Shown here: positions 28,434 through 36,835 of the stretch, in pieces
How the letters are laid out: each line of letters opens with the position of its first letter
How positions within the stretch are numbered: the stretch's first letter is position 1
Assembly: GCF_000523275.1 (NCBI RefSeq)
Contig: NZ_ATHQ01000001.1
Coordinates: forward strand, 957,289 to 1,021,288
Reading direction: 5' to 3'
DNA from: Lebetimonas sp. JH292
GTDB taxonomy: Bacteria > Campylobacterota > Campylobacteria > Campylobacterales > Nautiliaceae
Length of the DNA stretch: 64,000 nucleotides
The notes under the pieces: model-generated
Databases searched by the model: none
Told to the model about the DNA's origin: nothing
What the model saw: the letters and a program-made list of their open reading frames with translations, nothing else
Translations under genes and position numbers: made by a program

Positions 28434-28640
28434 AATAGTGAAAATGGTGAGTAGTGAGAAGTGAGTGGTGAGCCTGCCCGGCCGCTTGCAAAGCGGCGGG
28501 GTTATGAGTTGTGAGTGATGAATTTTGAATTAAAAGTAGTCAAGTTCCACCAAGTAGCCAAGTTCCAAGTGAAAAGTGAGCTTGCTCACCTGGCTGCTTG
28601 AAAAGCGGCCATGGTGAAAAATGTAAAATTAAGGTAAATA
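28434..28640 (+). repeat. Block of word-array repeats with GC-rich hairpin
   Basis: A 207 bp gap between rny and the next plus-strand gene made almost wholly of repeat words: GTGAGTAGTGAGAAGTGAG (28448 on), a GC-rich hairpin (28476-28501), TATGAGTTGTGAGTGATG, AAGTAGTCAAGTTCCACC and CAAGTAGCCAAGTTCCAAGT (28546-28580), a degraded second hairpin (GCTGCTTGAAAAGCGGCC) and AAAATGTAAAATTAAGG. All have their G-rich strand in the direction of transcription. Confidence 0.8.
28476..28501. repeat. GC-rich hairpin element, copy 1
   Basis: 26 bp with a 7 bp stem (GCCGCTT / AAGCGGC) around a GCA loop, flanked by CCC and GGG that extend the stem. Identical to 56521-56546. Very GC-rich for this genome. No T-tract follows, so it is not an ordinary terminator. 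Confidence 0.85.
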
Positions 28641-29222
28641 ATGGAAGTTTTAGCAAGACCTTTTGGGGAATTTCAAACAAACTGTTATATAGTTGATAAA
28701 AAAATTATTATTGACCCGGGCATTGGTGCGTTTGAGTGGATAAGAGAGAATGTAAAAGACCCTGTTGCAATAATCAACACCCATGGTCATTTTGACCATA
28801 TCTGGGATGATAAGAAAGTAAAAGAATATTTTAATATTCCAATTTACATTCATAAAAATGATGCGTTTTTCTTGGAAAACGACCAGTTTGGTTTTAACCC
28901 TCCAAAAGTAAAACCGGATTTTTTACTTAATGAAGGTAATTATAAAATAGGGGATTTTTATATTTTAATCCGTCATTTTCCAGGGCATACACCGGGCAGT
29001 ATCACTGTTGAAACAAGCAAATTTTTATTTAGCGGGGATTTTATATTTGACGGAAGCATAGGAAGGGTTGATTTTCCTTATTCAAATCCTGAGGATATGA
29101 AAAAATCAATCAAAAAATTTTTAAAAATTCCTTATGATAAAAAAATGTATCCGGGACACGGATTTGCCACAACAATAAAAAAGGCTCAGAAATTTCTTCC
29201 AATGTGGCTTGAATATCTTTAA
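28641..29222 (+). CDS. MBL-fold metallo-hydrolase (glyoxalase II-like)
   Basis: 193 residues. Zinc motif INTHGHFDHIWDDK near residue 52 (THxHxDH), HFPGHTPGSI near 115, SGDFIFDGSIGRVDF and YPGHG near the end. Short glyoxalase II-like form without the C-terminal domain, common in anaerobes. Substrate unknown. Its stop overlaps the end of the convergent radical SAM gene. Confidence 0.9.
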   Translation: MEVLARPFGEFQTNCYIVDKKIIIDPGIGAFEWIRENVKDPVAIINTHGHFDHIWDDKKVKEYFNIPIYIHKNDAFFLENDQFGFNPPKVKPDFLLNEGNYKIGDFYILIRHFPGHTPGSITVETSKFLFSGDFIFDGSIGRVDFPYSNPEDMKKSIKKFLKIPYDKKMYPGHGFATTIKKAQKFLPMWLEYL

Positions 29223-30160
29223 AACTTTATTCCCTCTTTTAACAGGGCTTTATGGATATGGCTCATTTGAATAGATTTGTTTTTACACCACTTTGGGGCA
29301 AGCAGGTTTTCAGTTCCTGCCGTCATTCTTTGTATTGATACGTTTTGCGGCAGCATTTTAATGGCTTTAATTAATGTATCGATATAAAGTTCTTCGTCTA
29401 TCGGTTCAAAATTTCCTTTTTTATATTCAAGTGCCAGAAGTGTGTTTTGTGTTACATACAACGGATGAAATTTAACTGAATCCACTCCGAGATTGATTAC
29501 ATCTTCTACGGATTTTAGCATATCTTTTTGGGTTTCCCCCGGAAGTCCGAAAATTATATGAGCACATACATTTATCCCCATTTCTTTTGTTTTTTTTATG
29601 GTTTTTGCAATGTCTTCAAAAAATTCGGCCCTATTTATTTTGGCAAGTGTTTTATTGTTAGAACTCTGAACTCCGTATTCTATCCATATTTCATAATTTT
29701 TACTGAGTTCTTTTAAGTAATTCAAAGTATTTTCATCTATACTGTCGGCTCTTGTGCCGATGCTAAGACCAATTGCGTCGGGCAAATTCAAAGCTTTTTG
29801 ATAAAGTGTTTTCAGAGTTGAAAAAGGGGCGTAAGTGTTTGTGAAACTTTGGAAATAGACTAAAAATTTTTCACTTTTATACAAATCTTTATAAAGTTTT
29901 ACGGTTTCATTATATTGGGAATGCAGTTCTTTTAACTGTTTTTTTAAAAGAGGGTTTTCTTTTTTTAAAGGGGTTAAAGTAAATTTTTCTTTTTTAAAAT
30001 TGGGGGAAAAGCTTTCATTTTCACAAAACACACACCCTCCCCTGGCTTTTGTCCCGTCAATATTAGGGCATGTGAAACCAGGTACGGAAATAGGAACTTT
30101 TTTTATTCTTTTATCAAATTTTTGTTTTAAATATTTTCCAAATGTATATAATTTATCCAT
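29219..30160 (-). CDS. Radical SAM protein, TIGR01212/YhcC family
   Basis: 313 residues. Family start KLYTFGKYLKQKF..VPISV, then TCPNIDGTKARGGCVFCENE, whose cysteines include the CxxxxxxxxxCxxC arrangement of this family, QSFTNTYAPFSTLK, IGTRADSIDENTL and HIIFGLPGETQKDM. Function of YhcC-type proteins is not established. Intact; convergent with the MBL gene. Confidence 0.9.
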   Translation of the reverse strand: MDKLYTFGKYLKQKFDKRIKKVPISVPGFTCPNIDGTKARGGCVFCENESFSPNFKKEKFTLTPLKKENPLLKKQLKELHSQYNETVKLYKDLYKSEKFLVYFQSFTNTYAPFSTLKTLYQKALNLPDAIGLSIGTRADSIDENTLNYLKELSKNYEIWIEYGVQSSNNKTLAKINRAEFFEDIAKTIKKTKEMGINVCAHIIFGLPGETQKDMLKSVEDVINLGVDSVKFHPLYVTQNTLLALEYKKGNFEPIDEELYIDTLIKAIKMLPQNVSIQRMTAGTENLLAPKWCKNKSIQMSHIHKALLKEGIKF

Positions 30161-30226
30161 AAACCTTCTTTTTACTTTTTATAACAAAAAAGAGAGGAAA
30201 AGTCTATTTACAAATTTTTTCTATTC

Positions 30227-30349
30227 TTAATTAAATTTGAAAAAAAAAGGAAAGTTAAGTTCAGCTATCAGTTTATTTTTTAACTCTATTTTTAAATCCA
30301 TAAAATTTAATTTGTTTAAATTTCTTTTTCTTATTTTTGTATTTTCCAT
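30227..30349 (-). CDS. Possible 40-residue ORF downstream of feoB remnant
   Basis: Reads MENTKIRKRNLNKLNFMDLK then IELKNKLIAELNFPFFFKFN, with a GGGAAAGGA site before the ATG. Basic, no recognised family. Between the feoB remnant and the radical SAM gene; may be chance. The rest of 30161-30395 shows no other structure. Confidence 0.3.
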   Translation of the reverse strand: MENTKIRKRNLNKLNFMDLKIELKNKLIAELNFPFFFKFN

Positions 30350-30395
30350 CCTTTCCCTTTAATTATTTTAAAAAACAGGAGAAAAATATTTCCCC

Positions 30396-31576
30396 TTAAT
30401 GTTTTAAAGTGCATGAATTAAAATGGGAGCATCCTTTACACTGTCTATTGTTGTAAGTGCAACTGCACCCCGCCCCTAATGTAACAATACACGGAATCCA
30501 TAGTAAACAAAATACTTTGGCAAAGGTGTTGGTTTATCTTCTCTGAACATTATATACCTGAGATAAAGAACCGATAACCGCTTCTTTTGCTATAGTACTA
30601 GGAATCAATGCAGCAACAGGTCTCCAGTCGTCAAATCCCGCAGGTTTAAAGATAGGCGCAATTGCTGAACAACACTTGCCTGATGCGCTTTAAAAAATAC
30701 GGCTGTAAAAAGCGCATAAATAGGCAGTCTCGCGCCGCAGGACATAAAAGGCACAAGCAGTGCTGTCAGTTTTCGCTCTTGCCATATATCCGCTCTCTTC
30801 CAAAAGAGCCATAAAAAAATATAATTAAAGTCACTAAACTCAATACCCCTCCGATAATTCCGTCCACAACTAAAGACTGTTAAATCTTTTTTCTTATCAA
30901 AAAATGCTTCAAATTCATTGTGTAAATCCATACATTTTTCAGAATCAGGCAGCTTTTGAATAATTTCTTTTTCCCATCTTTTAGGATATGAAAAATCTGA
31001 AGGGATTAATTTCATAGCCCTTGTTATAAATTCTTCGGTATCGTCTGAATATTTAGGGGTTTTTGGCCTTTCTAATTTATCTAAAAGTTTTTCTTTTGCA
31101 ATAGTAGGCACTGCTTTAATTCCTGTAAGTTATTTTTGTATATCAAACTGATATCCTTTTTCTTCAAAATCATCCCACATATTTAAAGCCGTAACCATTG
31201 GAATTTCCAATTCCATCAATTGGACTGTAAGATAAAGATTGCGCTGCAGGTTGGTAGAATCCACCACATTAACAACACTATCCGGTTTTTCCTCAAGAAG
31301 AAATTTTCTGGTAATTCTCTCTTCTATGGAATAAGGGCTTAAACTGTATGTTCCCGGAAGGTCGATAAGTTTTAAAGTCATATCTTTGCTTACAAGGTCT
31401 GCTTCTTTTTTTTCAACCGTTACCCCCGGCCAGTTCCCGACTTTTAAATTTGCACCTGCAATAGTATTAATCGGGTCTCCAAGAGGAGCCATTTTTTCAA
31501 CTTTAATTTTTTCTCCTCTGATAATTCCCATATCTCTTAATTTTCTTTTTATTAATTTATTTCCAACCAAATCCAA
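30396..31576 (-). pseudogene. feoB: FeoA-FeoB fusion remnant (ferrous iron transporter), no P-loop
   Basis: Minus-strand pieces of FeoB in order: a FeoA second-domain end ([27 protein letters not shown]) joined directly to the FeoB switch region [50 protein letters not shown], then after a frame change [20 protein letters not shown], a membrane part [38 protein letters not shown], and finally [20 protein letters not shown] and LLWIPCIVTLGAG. The G1 P-loop (GNPNxGKT) and most of the core helices are missing. The reading ends in a Cys-rich tail (CSCTYNNRQCKGCSHFNSC), like FeoB-associated Cys-rich proteins. Clearly non-functional as read. Confidence 0.85.
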
Positions 31577-31751
31577 GGGCGATTCTGGATTCTCCTGCTT
31601 TTATAAGCAAAGGTCCTCCGTCATTTTTTAAAAGTGTAATTTCAATGCCGGTTGAAATTCCCATAGCAAGTAACCTCTCCATTGTCTTTTCTTTCCGCAG
31701 ATGTCTTATAATTTTTAATCTGCTGCCTACATTAGCCATACTTAGAGGCAT
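31557..31751 (-). pseudogene. feoA: FeoA (SH3-like) iron-transport protein, truncated 3' end
   Basis: 64 residues: [54 protein letters not shown]. The FeoA fold is complete up to the last strand, where the usual ALGxxMAxxIMV ending is replaced by WK and a stop. The following sequence is the middle of a second FeoA domain in another frame, so a deletion seems to have joined two FeoA genes. Ribosome-binding site is weak (GGAATTAAT). Confidence 0.75.
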
Positions 31752-31760
31752 ATTAATTCC

Positions 31761-32016
31761 TTATTTAATATATTCAACGAAAATCTTATCTGCAAGTCCT
31801 TCACCTATCACATGTTTTTTGCCTGTTTCTTTAACAGCTCCCCCGGACTTAACTCAGCCAGTCTTTTTCCGTTTTCCATAATAACAGCTCTTGCCGATTC
31901 AAATCCTATAAGTCTGTCTCTTATATTCAACATTTAAAGTTTAGATTGAAAATGGGTATTTATTATAATAGTAGACCCTTCATCTTAAATCCAAGCAAGT
32001 TTTCAAAAGTAGGCAT
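31761..32016 (-). pseudogene. Broken small ORF at the head of the feo region
   Basis: ATG at 32016 after AAAGGAGTTGACA gives MPTFENLLGFKMKGLLL and a stop; other frames continue with LNIRDRLIGFESARAVIMEN, GKRLAELSPGE and KETGKKHVIGEGLADKIFVE. Probably one small gene of about 85 residues with two frame changes. I do not recognise it. Directly upstream of feoA and downstream of Fur-box-like sites, so it belonged to an iron-responsive unit. Confidence 0.45.
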
Positions 32017-32039
32017 TGTCAACTCCTTTTAGTAATTTT

Positions 32040-32053
32040 GATAATTACTATCA
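32040..32053. promoter_or_regulatory. Fur-box-like site before the feo region
   Basis: GATAATTACTATCA, close to the GATAAT-ATTATC Fur box repeat, 24 bp upstream of the first feo-region ATG (minus strand). A second weaker one (GACAATCATTCCTATTATCA) lies at 32093-32112. Confidence 0.5.
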
Positions 32054-32160
32054 AAGAAATAGTAGCATAAAAATCTTTTTATCTTATAAAATTGACAATC
32101 ATTCCTATTATCAACTTAATATTTGTTTAATAAAATGCGAGTATTATTCTTTTACAGAAA

Positions 32161-32175
32161 TGATAATTATTATCA
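32161..32175. promoter_or_regulatory. Fur-box-like palindrome before the plus-strand fur-like gene
   Basis: TGATAAT T ATTATCA, a perfect 7-1-7 inverted repeat matching the classic Fur box core, 23 bp before the ATG at 32198. Suggests autoregulation by iron. Confidence 0.65.
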
Positions 32176-32197
32176 TAATTATTTTAAAGGGGTTTTT

Positions 32198-32518
32198 ATG
32201 AATGGTTTTTATGAAAAAGTCAAAAATAAAAAAATAAATTATTCATGGTCGAGAGAGGCAATATACCGTATATTCTCAGAGAATAAAGACAGATGTTTTT
32301 GTGTTATAGGTATAAAAAAACAATTATTAATGAAATATAACAGAAATGTTTCACTCAATACAATTTACAGGCACCTTGATTTTTTTGAAGCAAACGGTTT
32401 ATTAGTAGTCGTTCAAAATGACGATAAAAAAGCATTTTACTGTTTAAAAGGAGTTATAAAAACTAATATTGATATAGAGTTAGAAAAATGTAGTGAAATT
32501 TTTAAAGATATAATATAA
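32198..32518 (+). pseudogene. Fur-family regulator, C-terminal domain lost
   Basis: 106 residues, start at 32198 after AAAGGGG. The winged-helix half is present (SWSREAIYRIFSENKDRC, SLNTIYRHLDFFEANGLLVV, KAFYCL), as in Fur proteins. The dimerisation/metal domain is missing: the frame stops at 32518, and the same frame past the stop reads LTIHKTCEICSKKFTGGG, which contains a CxxC like that domain. So the stop may be a nonsense mutation in a further shortened gene. Next to Fur boxes and feo. Confidence 0.65.
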
Positions 32519-32644
32519 TTAACCATTCATAAAACTTGTGAAATATGCAGTAAAAAATTCACAGGAGGGGGTTGAACCCGTTGCTACCCTTTCTCCTTTG
32601 AGTTTTTTACTCTTTTACATCAAATAAATTTACAAGGAGTATAA

Positions 32645-33292
32645 ATGAAAAAAATAACACTTAGCGCAGTGGGAAAACAATAATATTGTAAAATCAGATC
32701 TTTTAAAAAAAGTAGATGGTTATGTTAGGCTTGGTTATCAACACATGATAAAGATTCAAAAACTGATTTGGCAATAGGCGGTAAATTGCATGCTGAAACT
32801 AAATCTTTTAGTGGAATAAGTGCTACTTGGAAAATTTAAAAATACAACTATTAAAATAGGTAGACAGGAACTTGACACACCTTTTGCAGATACAGACGAT
32901 AACGGAATGATTCGGTATAGAAAATCTTGCTTTATCGGCTTTGATATAGACAGGATTTTTTATACAGATGCAAATTATGAGGGTGAAAAGGATGATTTTT
33001 CTTATAGCTTAGGCGTTCAATATGCAAATCAGCATTATAAGGTTTTACATTAGGTGTTGCTTATAATAAAAGCGCAGTATTGGTAAACGGAGAATGGGAC
33101 GCAAGTGATGTTATAAAAGGTCTTAGTTTAAATACCGGATATGTGACTTTGCATGATAAAGATGATACAAAAAGCACAGAATTTGATGCAAGTTATGCGT
33201 TTAATGACAATTTGAGCTTGGATGTAATTTATTCAGATGTTGATGACAAGATTAATGATGATAAATTTAAAAACACTTTTTTGTGTCTTTAA
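32645..33292 (+). pseudogene. OprD-like outer membrane porin, frameshifted and shortened
   Basis: Begins MKKITLSAVGKQ with a good site (CAAGGAGTAT), then stops. Other frames hold NNIVKSDLLKKVDGYVRLGY, KDSKTDLAIGGKLHAETKSF, GRQELDTPFADTDDNGMIRY, DDFSYSLGVQYANQHYK and SLNTGYVTLHDKDDTKSTEF, the pattern of Campylobacterota OprD-type porins (GKLH, GRQELDTPF). About 215 codons remain of the usual 400. At least three frame changes. Lies in the same iron-linked region. Confidence 0.75.
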
Positions 33293-33309
33293 AAAAAAAG
33301 GTGGATAGA

Positions 33310-33438
33310 ATGAAAATAAAAAAATATTTAATTCAGGGTATTGTTTTATTTTTGGCAATATTTTCTTCTGTTATAATTTATACTGCTGTTTTTAATATAT
33401 TAGAGAAAATTGATTTTGGAATGTTGGAATTAATTTAA
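33310..33438 (+). CDS. Small membrane ORF, 42 residues
   Basis: MKIKKYLIQGIVLFLAIFSS then VIIYTAVFNILEKIDFGMLE: one hydrophobic helix with a basic N-terminus. May be the N-terminal fragment of a longer membrane protein, since all neighbours are truncated. No family named. Confidence 0.4.
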   Translation: MKIKKYLIQGIVLFLAIFSSVIIYTAVFNILEKIDFGMLELI

Positions 33439-33460
33439 AAATATTTTTTGTGTTATAATA

Positions 33461-33475
33461 TGATTATCATTATCA
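33461..33475. promoter_or_regulatory. Fur-box-like site overlapping a -10 region
   Basis: TGATTATCATTATCA directly after a TATAAT (33454-33459), 15 bp before the second fur-like fragment. Same layout as a Fur-repressed promoter. Confidence 0.6.
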
Positions 33476-33489
33476 AAAAAGGAAGATAA

Positions 33490-33618
33490 ATGAAAAATTT
33501 CGATTACAATAAACTCCTGGATGAATTTAAAAATATCCTCAAAAAAGCGGGGCTTAAATTTACAAAACAAAGGGAAATTATATTTTCTACGCTTTATAAA
33601 AATCTTTTTATCTTGTAA
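33490..33618 (+). pseudogene. Second Fur-family fragment (N-terminus only)
   Basis: 42 residues: MKNFDYNKLLDEFKNILKKA then GLKFTKQREIIFSTLYKNLF and a stop. GLKFTKQREIIFxxLY is the Fur helix 1-2 signature; nothing of the DNA-recognition helix or metal domain follows. A truncated remnant, the second broken fur-type gene within 1.5 kb. Confidence 0.7.
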
Positions 33619-33688
33619 TAAAAAAATAATAAAAATTTGAAATACCAAAATCAAGAAAAAATAGCAAAAGAAGATTTAAACTGACTAA

Positions 33689-35065
33689 TCATATTTTGCA
33701 GTTATACGGGCAGGAAAAAGAGAAAAAATCATAAACGGGATAATTGCCGTCAAAGCAGGCAAAACAGTAATTTTCCCTTTTATCATTTATTGCTTTTATT
33801 ATGCTTTCAATTGTAAGATAGGCCAGGCTGTCGGCCTCTATATATTTTCTAATTTCTTCCACACTCATTTTGCTTGCAATAAGCTCTTCTTTTGTAGGAG
33901 TGTCTACACCATAATAACAAGGTGCTATGGTTGCCGGAGCCGCTATTCTCATATGAACTTCTTTTGCACCCGCATCTCTTAGCATTCTGACTATTCTTTT
34001 GGATGTTGTCCCCCTGACGATTGAATCGTCAATTACAACAAGTCTTTTACCTTTTATTTTTTCAATAATTGGAGAGAGTTTCATTTTAACTTTTAAATTT
34101 CTTATTTCCTGAGTTGGTTCTATAAATGTTCTTCCCACGTAATGGTTTCTCATAATTCCCATTTCAAACGGAATGCCGCTTTCTTCTGAATACCCCAGAG
34201 CCGCTGCAACCCCGCTGTCTGGTACAGGAACAACCATATCGGCAACAACCGGAAGTTCTTTTGCTAATTCTCTTCCCATCTGTTTTCTTGCAAGATAAAC
34301 ATTTTTTCCAAAAACATCACTGTCGGGTCTTGCAAAATAGATATATTCAAAAATACACTGCTTTGGCGAAGGCTTGAAAACCATTTCGCTTTTAATTTCA
34401 TTATCTTCAAAAATAATCATTTCTCCGGGTTTAATATCTCTTATAAATTCGGCATCTACCAGCTCAAATGCGCATGTCTCGCTGGCTACAATATAACCGC
34501 CTGAGCGGATTTTCCCGATAGAAAGAGGCCTGAATCCAAACGGATCCCTCAAGGCAAACATTTTATGACGGGAAAGAATAACCAGTGAAAAAGCCCCTTT
34601 TACTTTTTTAACGGCATCTGTTATTCTTTCTTTGAGAGTGTTTTTCTGATAATCTTTGGCTATAAGATGAATTAAATTTTCTGTGTCCATATTACTTTGG
34701 AAAATAGCCCCTTTTTTTATAAGTTCTTTTCTTATTTCTTTTGCATTTACCAAATTTCCGTTATGTACTATTGAAATTTCCCCAAGTCCGTATCTTGCAA
34801 ATATAGGCTGGGCATCAAGTATGGAATCGTCTCCTGCGGTGGAATATCTCGTATGGCCTATTGCCATATCGCCTTTTAAAATTTTAAAATCTTCTTCTTT
34901 AAAAATCTGTGTTACAAGTCCCCTGTTTTTAACTGTTTTGATGTGACCTTTAAAACTGCTGCTGATTCCTGCCGCCTCCTGACCGCGGTGCTGCATTGAA
35001 AAAAGAGAGTAAAATGCAAGTTTGCTTGCATTTTCATTACCGTAAATACCTACTACTGAGCACAT
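33689..35065 (-). CDS. purF: Amidophosphoribosyltransferase
   Basis: First step of purine synthesis (PRPP + Gln). 458 residues with Cys2 as the glutaminase nucleophile (MCSVVGIYGNENASK), SMQHRGQEAAGIS, MAIGHTRYSTAG, IVHNGNLVNAKEIR, and the PRPP loop VVIDDSIVRGTTSKRIVRML near residue 345. The last 12 residues after FDGNYPV look like an extension past a lost stop. Overlap-free, 2 bp from dapB. Confidence 0.97.
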   Translation of the reverse strand: MCSVVGIYGNENASKLAFYSLFSMQHRGQEAAGISSSFKGHIKTVKNRGLVTQIFKEEDFKILKGDMAIGHTRYSTAGDDSILDAQPIFARYGLGEISIVHNGNLVNAKEIRKELIKKGAIFQSNMDTENLIHLIAKDYQKNTLKERITDAVKKVKGAFSLVILSRHKMFALRDPFGFRPLSIGKIRSGGYIVASETCAFELVDAEFIRDIKPGEMIIFEDNEIKSEMVFKPSPKQCIFEYIYFARPDSDVFGKNVYLARKQMGRELAKELPVVADMVVPVPDSGVAAALGYSEESGIPFEMGIMRNHYVGRTFIEPTQEIRNLKVKMKLSPIIEKIKGKRLVVIDDSIVRGTTSKRIVRMLRDAGAKEVHMRIAAPATIAPCYYGVDTPTKEELIASKMSVEEIRKYIEADSLAYLTIESIIKAINDKRENYCFACFDGNYPVYDFFSFSCPYNCKI

Positions 35066-35067
35066 TT

Positions 35068-35835
35068 TTACTTCCTTAATCCCAATGCATCATTAATTGA
35101 ATAAAGCCCCGGTTTTTGATTTATAAGCCATTTTGAAACTTTAATGGCGCCTCTTGCAAAGGTTTCCCTGTTTGTAGCTGTATGATTAAGTTCTAAGAAT
35201 TCCCCGTCATTATAAAATCCTACAGTATGTCTTCCCACTACGTCTCCGCCACGCAAGGCAAAAACACCTATTTCATTTTTTGTTCTAGCCCCCACATGGC
35301 CGCTTCTTCCGGTAATCATTACATCTTTAAGCTCAAGTCCCCTGGCATTTGCACATGTTTTGGCTAATGTTAATGCGGTACCGCTTGGAGCGTCGACTTT
35401 ATATCTGTGATGCTGTTCTACTATTTCAATATCAAAATCTTTAAGTTTTTCGCTGACCATTGCCACAAGTTTGTTTAAAATAGCAACACCTAAGCTCATA
35501 TTTGTAGCATATAAAATAGGTGCTTTTTGGCTTGCCTCAATCATCAGATTTTTTTGGTGGTCATTAAGACCTGTAGTAGCGATAACAAGGGGTTTTGGAT
35601 TTTCAAGAGCTGCCTCAAGAAGTTTTTGAGTTGCAATCGGTGCTGAGAAATCAATTGCTACATCAGAATTTTCAAGAAGTGTTTTTGCATCATTTGTTAT
35701 TATAGTTTTTTCAGGAAATTCAACACTCTGTTTGCCTGTAAACATTACAGCTGAAAGAATGTCATCCGAATTTTTAATAATATTTACTAAAAGCTGACCC
35801 ACTCTTCCGGTTGCACCAACAATTCCGTATTTCAT
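35068..35835 (-). CDS. dapB: 4-hydroxy-tetrahydrodipicolinate reductase
   Basis: 255 residues; diaminopimelate/lysine pathway. N-terminal KYGIVGATGRVGQLL Rossmann motif, the catalytic EQHHRYKVDAPSGTAL near residue 140 and the C-terminal KVSKWLINQKPGLYSI. Normal length; overlaps the end of trxB by 4 bp. Confidence 0.97.
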   Translation of the reverse strand: MKYGIVGATGRVGQLLVNIIKNSDDILSAVMFTGKQSVEFPEKTIITNDAKTLLENSDVAIDFSAPIATQKLLEAALENPKPLVIATTGLNDHQKNLMIEASQKAPILYATNMSLGVAILNKLVAMVSEKLKDFDIEIVEQHHRYKVDAPSGTALTLAKTCANARGLELKDVMITGRSGHVGARTKNEIGVFALRGGDVVGRHTVGFYNDGEFLELNHTATNRETFARGAIKVSKWLINQKPGLYSINDALGLRK

Positions 35836-36734
35836 TTATTCTCCTTTAGGTATTTTATAGCATTAATAGCCGCTGTTGCTCCATCTCCCGCTGCCGCAAC
35901 AACCTGTTTGATGCTTGATTCCCTTACGTCTCCAGCCGCATATAGCCCTTTTAAACTGGTTTGCATTTTTAAATTTACTTTTACTTCTCCAAATTCGTTA
36001 AGTTCGGCTAAATCCTTTACCAGCTCATTATTTACATTCATACCTACAAATACAAATATTCCCTCGACGTTAATTTTTTCGTTTGAAGATAAAATTATAC
36101 CTTCTACAAACTCATTTCCATATACTTTTTTGACGGTTTCGTTATAAATTATTTCAATATTTTCTGTATTAAAGACTTTTTTTTGAGTTGACGGGGCTGC
36201 GCGGAATTCAGAGCGTCTGTGGATTAAATATACTTTTTTTGCAATTTTGCTTAGATAGAGGGCTTCTTCCAAAGCTGTATCTCCCCCTCCTATTACGGCT
36301 ACGATTCTGTCTTTATAGAAAAACCCGTCACACACTGCGCAATAACTGACGCCTTTTCCGGTATATTCTCTTTCGCCCTCAAATCCTGCTTTTCTTGGTG
36401 TGGCACCGGTTGCCAAAATTACAGCTTTTGCCGTATATTCATTCTTATGCGTTTTTATTTTCCATTTTCCATTTTCCATTATTAATTGTAATGCTTCCTC
36501 ACTTTTTATCTCGCATCCGAATTTTTTTGCCTGCTCAGGCCAGCACATCATCATTTCAAGTCCGCTTTTAACTTCACACACTCCTGGGTAATTTTCTATT
36601 TCACTGCTCAAAGTTATCTGTCCTCCGGGATTTAGTTTTTCAAGAATTAGAGTTTTTGCTCCGAGTCTGCTTGCATATATTCCTGCACTTAGTCCTGCAG
36701 GTCCACCTCCGATTATAATTACATCATATTCCAT
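35832..36734 (-). CDS. trxB: Thioredoxin reductase
   Basis: 300 residues; NADPH/FAD enzyme. Start at 36734 chosen because GGAGGAAAAA precedes it; a start 4 codons earlier is possible. FAD motif IIIGGGPAGLSAGIYASRLG, redox pair SYCAVCDGFFYKD near residue 135, NADP motif VIGGGDTALEEALYLSK and the C-terminal GLYAAGDVRESSIKQVVAAA. Odd: the segment LIMENGKWKIKTHKNEYT is encoded by tandem GGAAAAT words (about 36462-36482), the same word as in intergenic repeats. Near trxA, its substrate. Confidence 0.97.
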   Translation of the reverse strand: MEYDVIIIGGGPAGLSAGIYASRLGAKTLILEKLNPGGQITLSSEIENYPGVCEVKSGLEMMMCWPEQAKKFGCEIKSEEALQLIMENGKWKIKTHKNEYTAKAVILATGATPRKAGFEGEREYTGKGVSYCAVCDGFFYKDRIVAVIGGGDTALEEALYLSKIAKKVYLIHRRSEFRAAPSTQKKVFNTENIEIIYNETVKKVYGNEFVEGIILSSNEKINVEGIFVFVGMNVNNELVKDLAELNEFGEVKVNLKMQTSLKGLYAAGDVRESSIKQVVAAAGDGATAAINAIKYLKENK

Positions 36735-36749
36735 TTTTTCCTCCATTTT

Positions 36750-36835
36750 TAACTTTTCAACTCAGCTACTTAACTTCTTGGCAACTTGGCTACTTATAAC
36801 AACTCACAACTCACTATTCACTACTCACTTTTTTT
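36750..36835 (-). repeat. Word-array repeat block before trxB
   Basis: On the minus strand: GTGAGTAGTGAATAGTGAGT, then GTTGTGAGTTGTTATAAGTAG, then AAGTAGCCAAGTTGCC and AAGAAGTTAAGTAGCTGAG. Two different word types in tandem, both oriented with transcription. The upstream gene 36814 ends inside it. Confidence 0.75.

Noticed and set aside
28434..28640. CRISPR-like array
   Set aside because: Units differ in sequence and length, with no constant repeat and unique spacers, and no cas genes are nearby.
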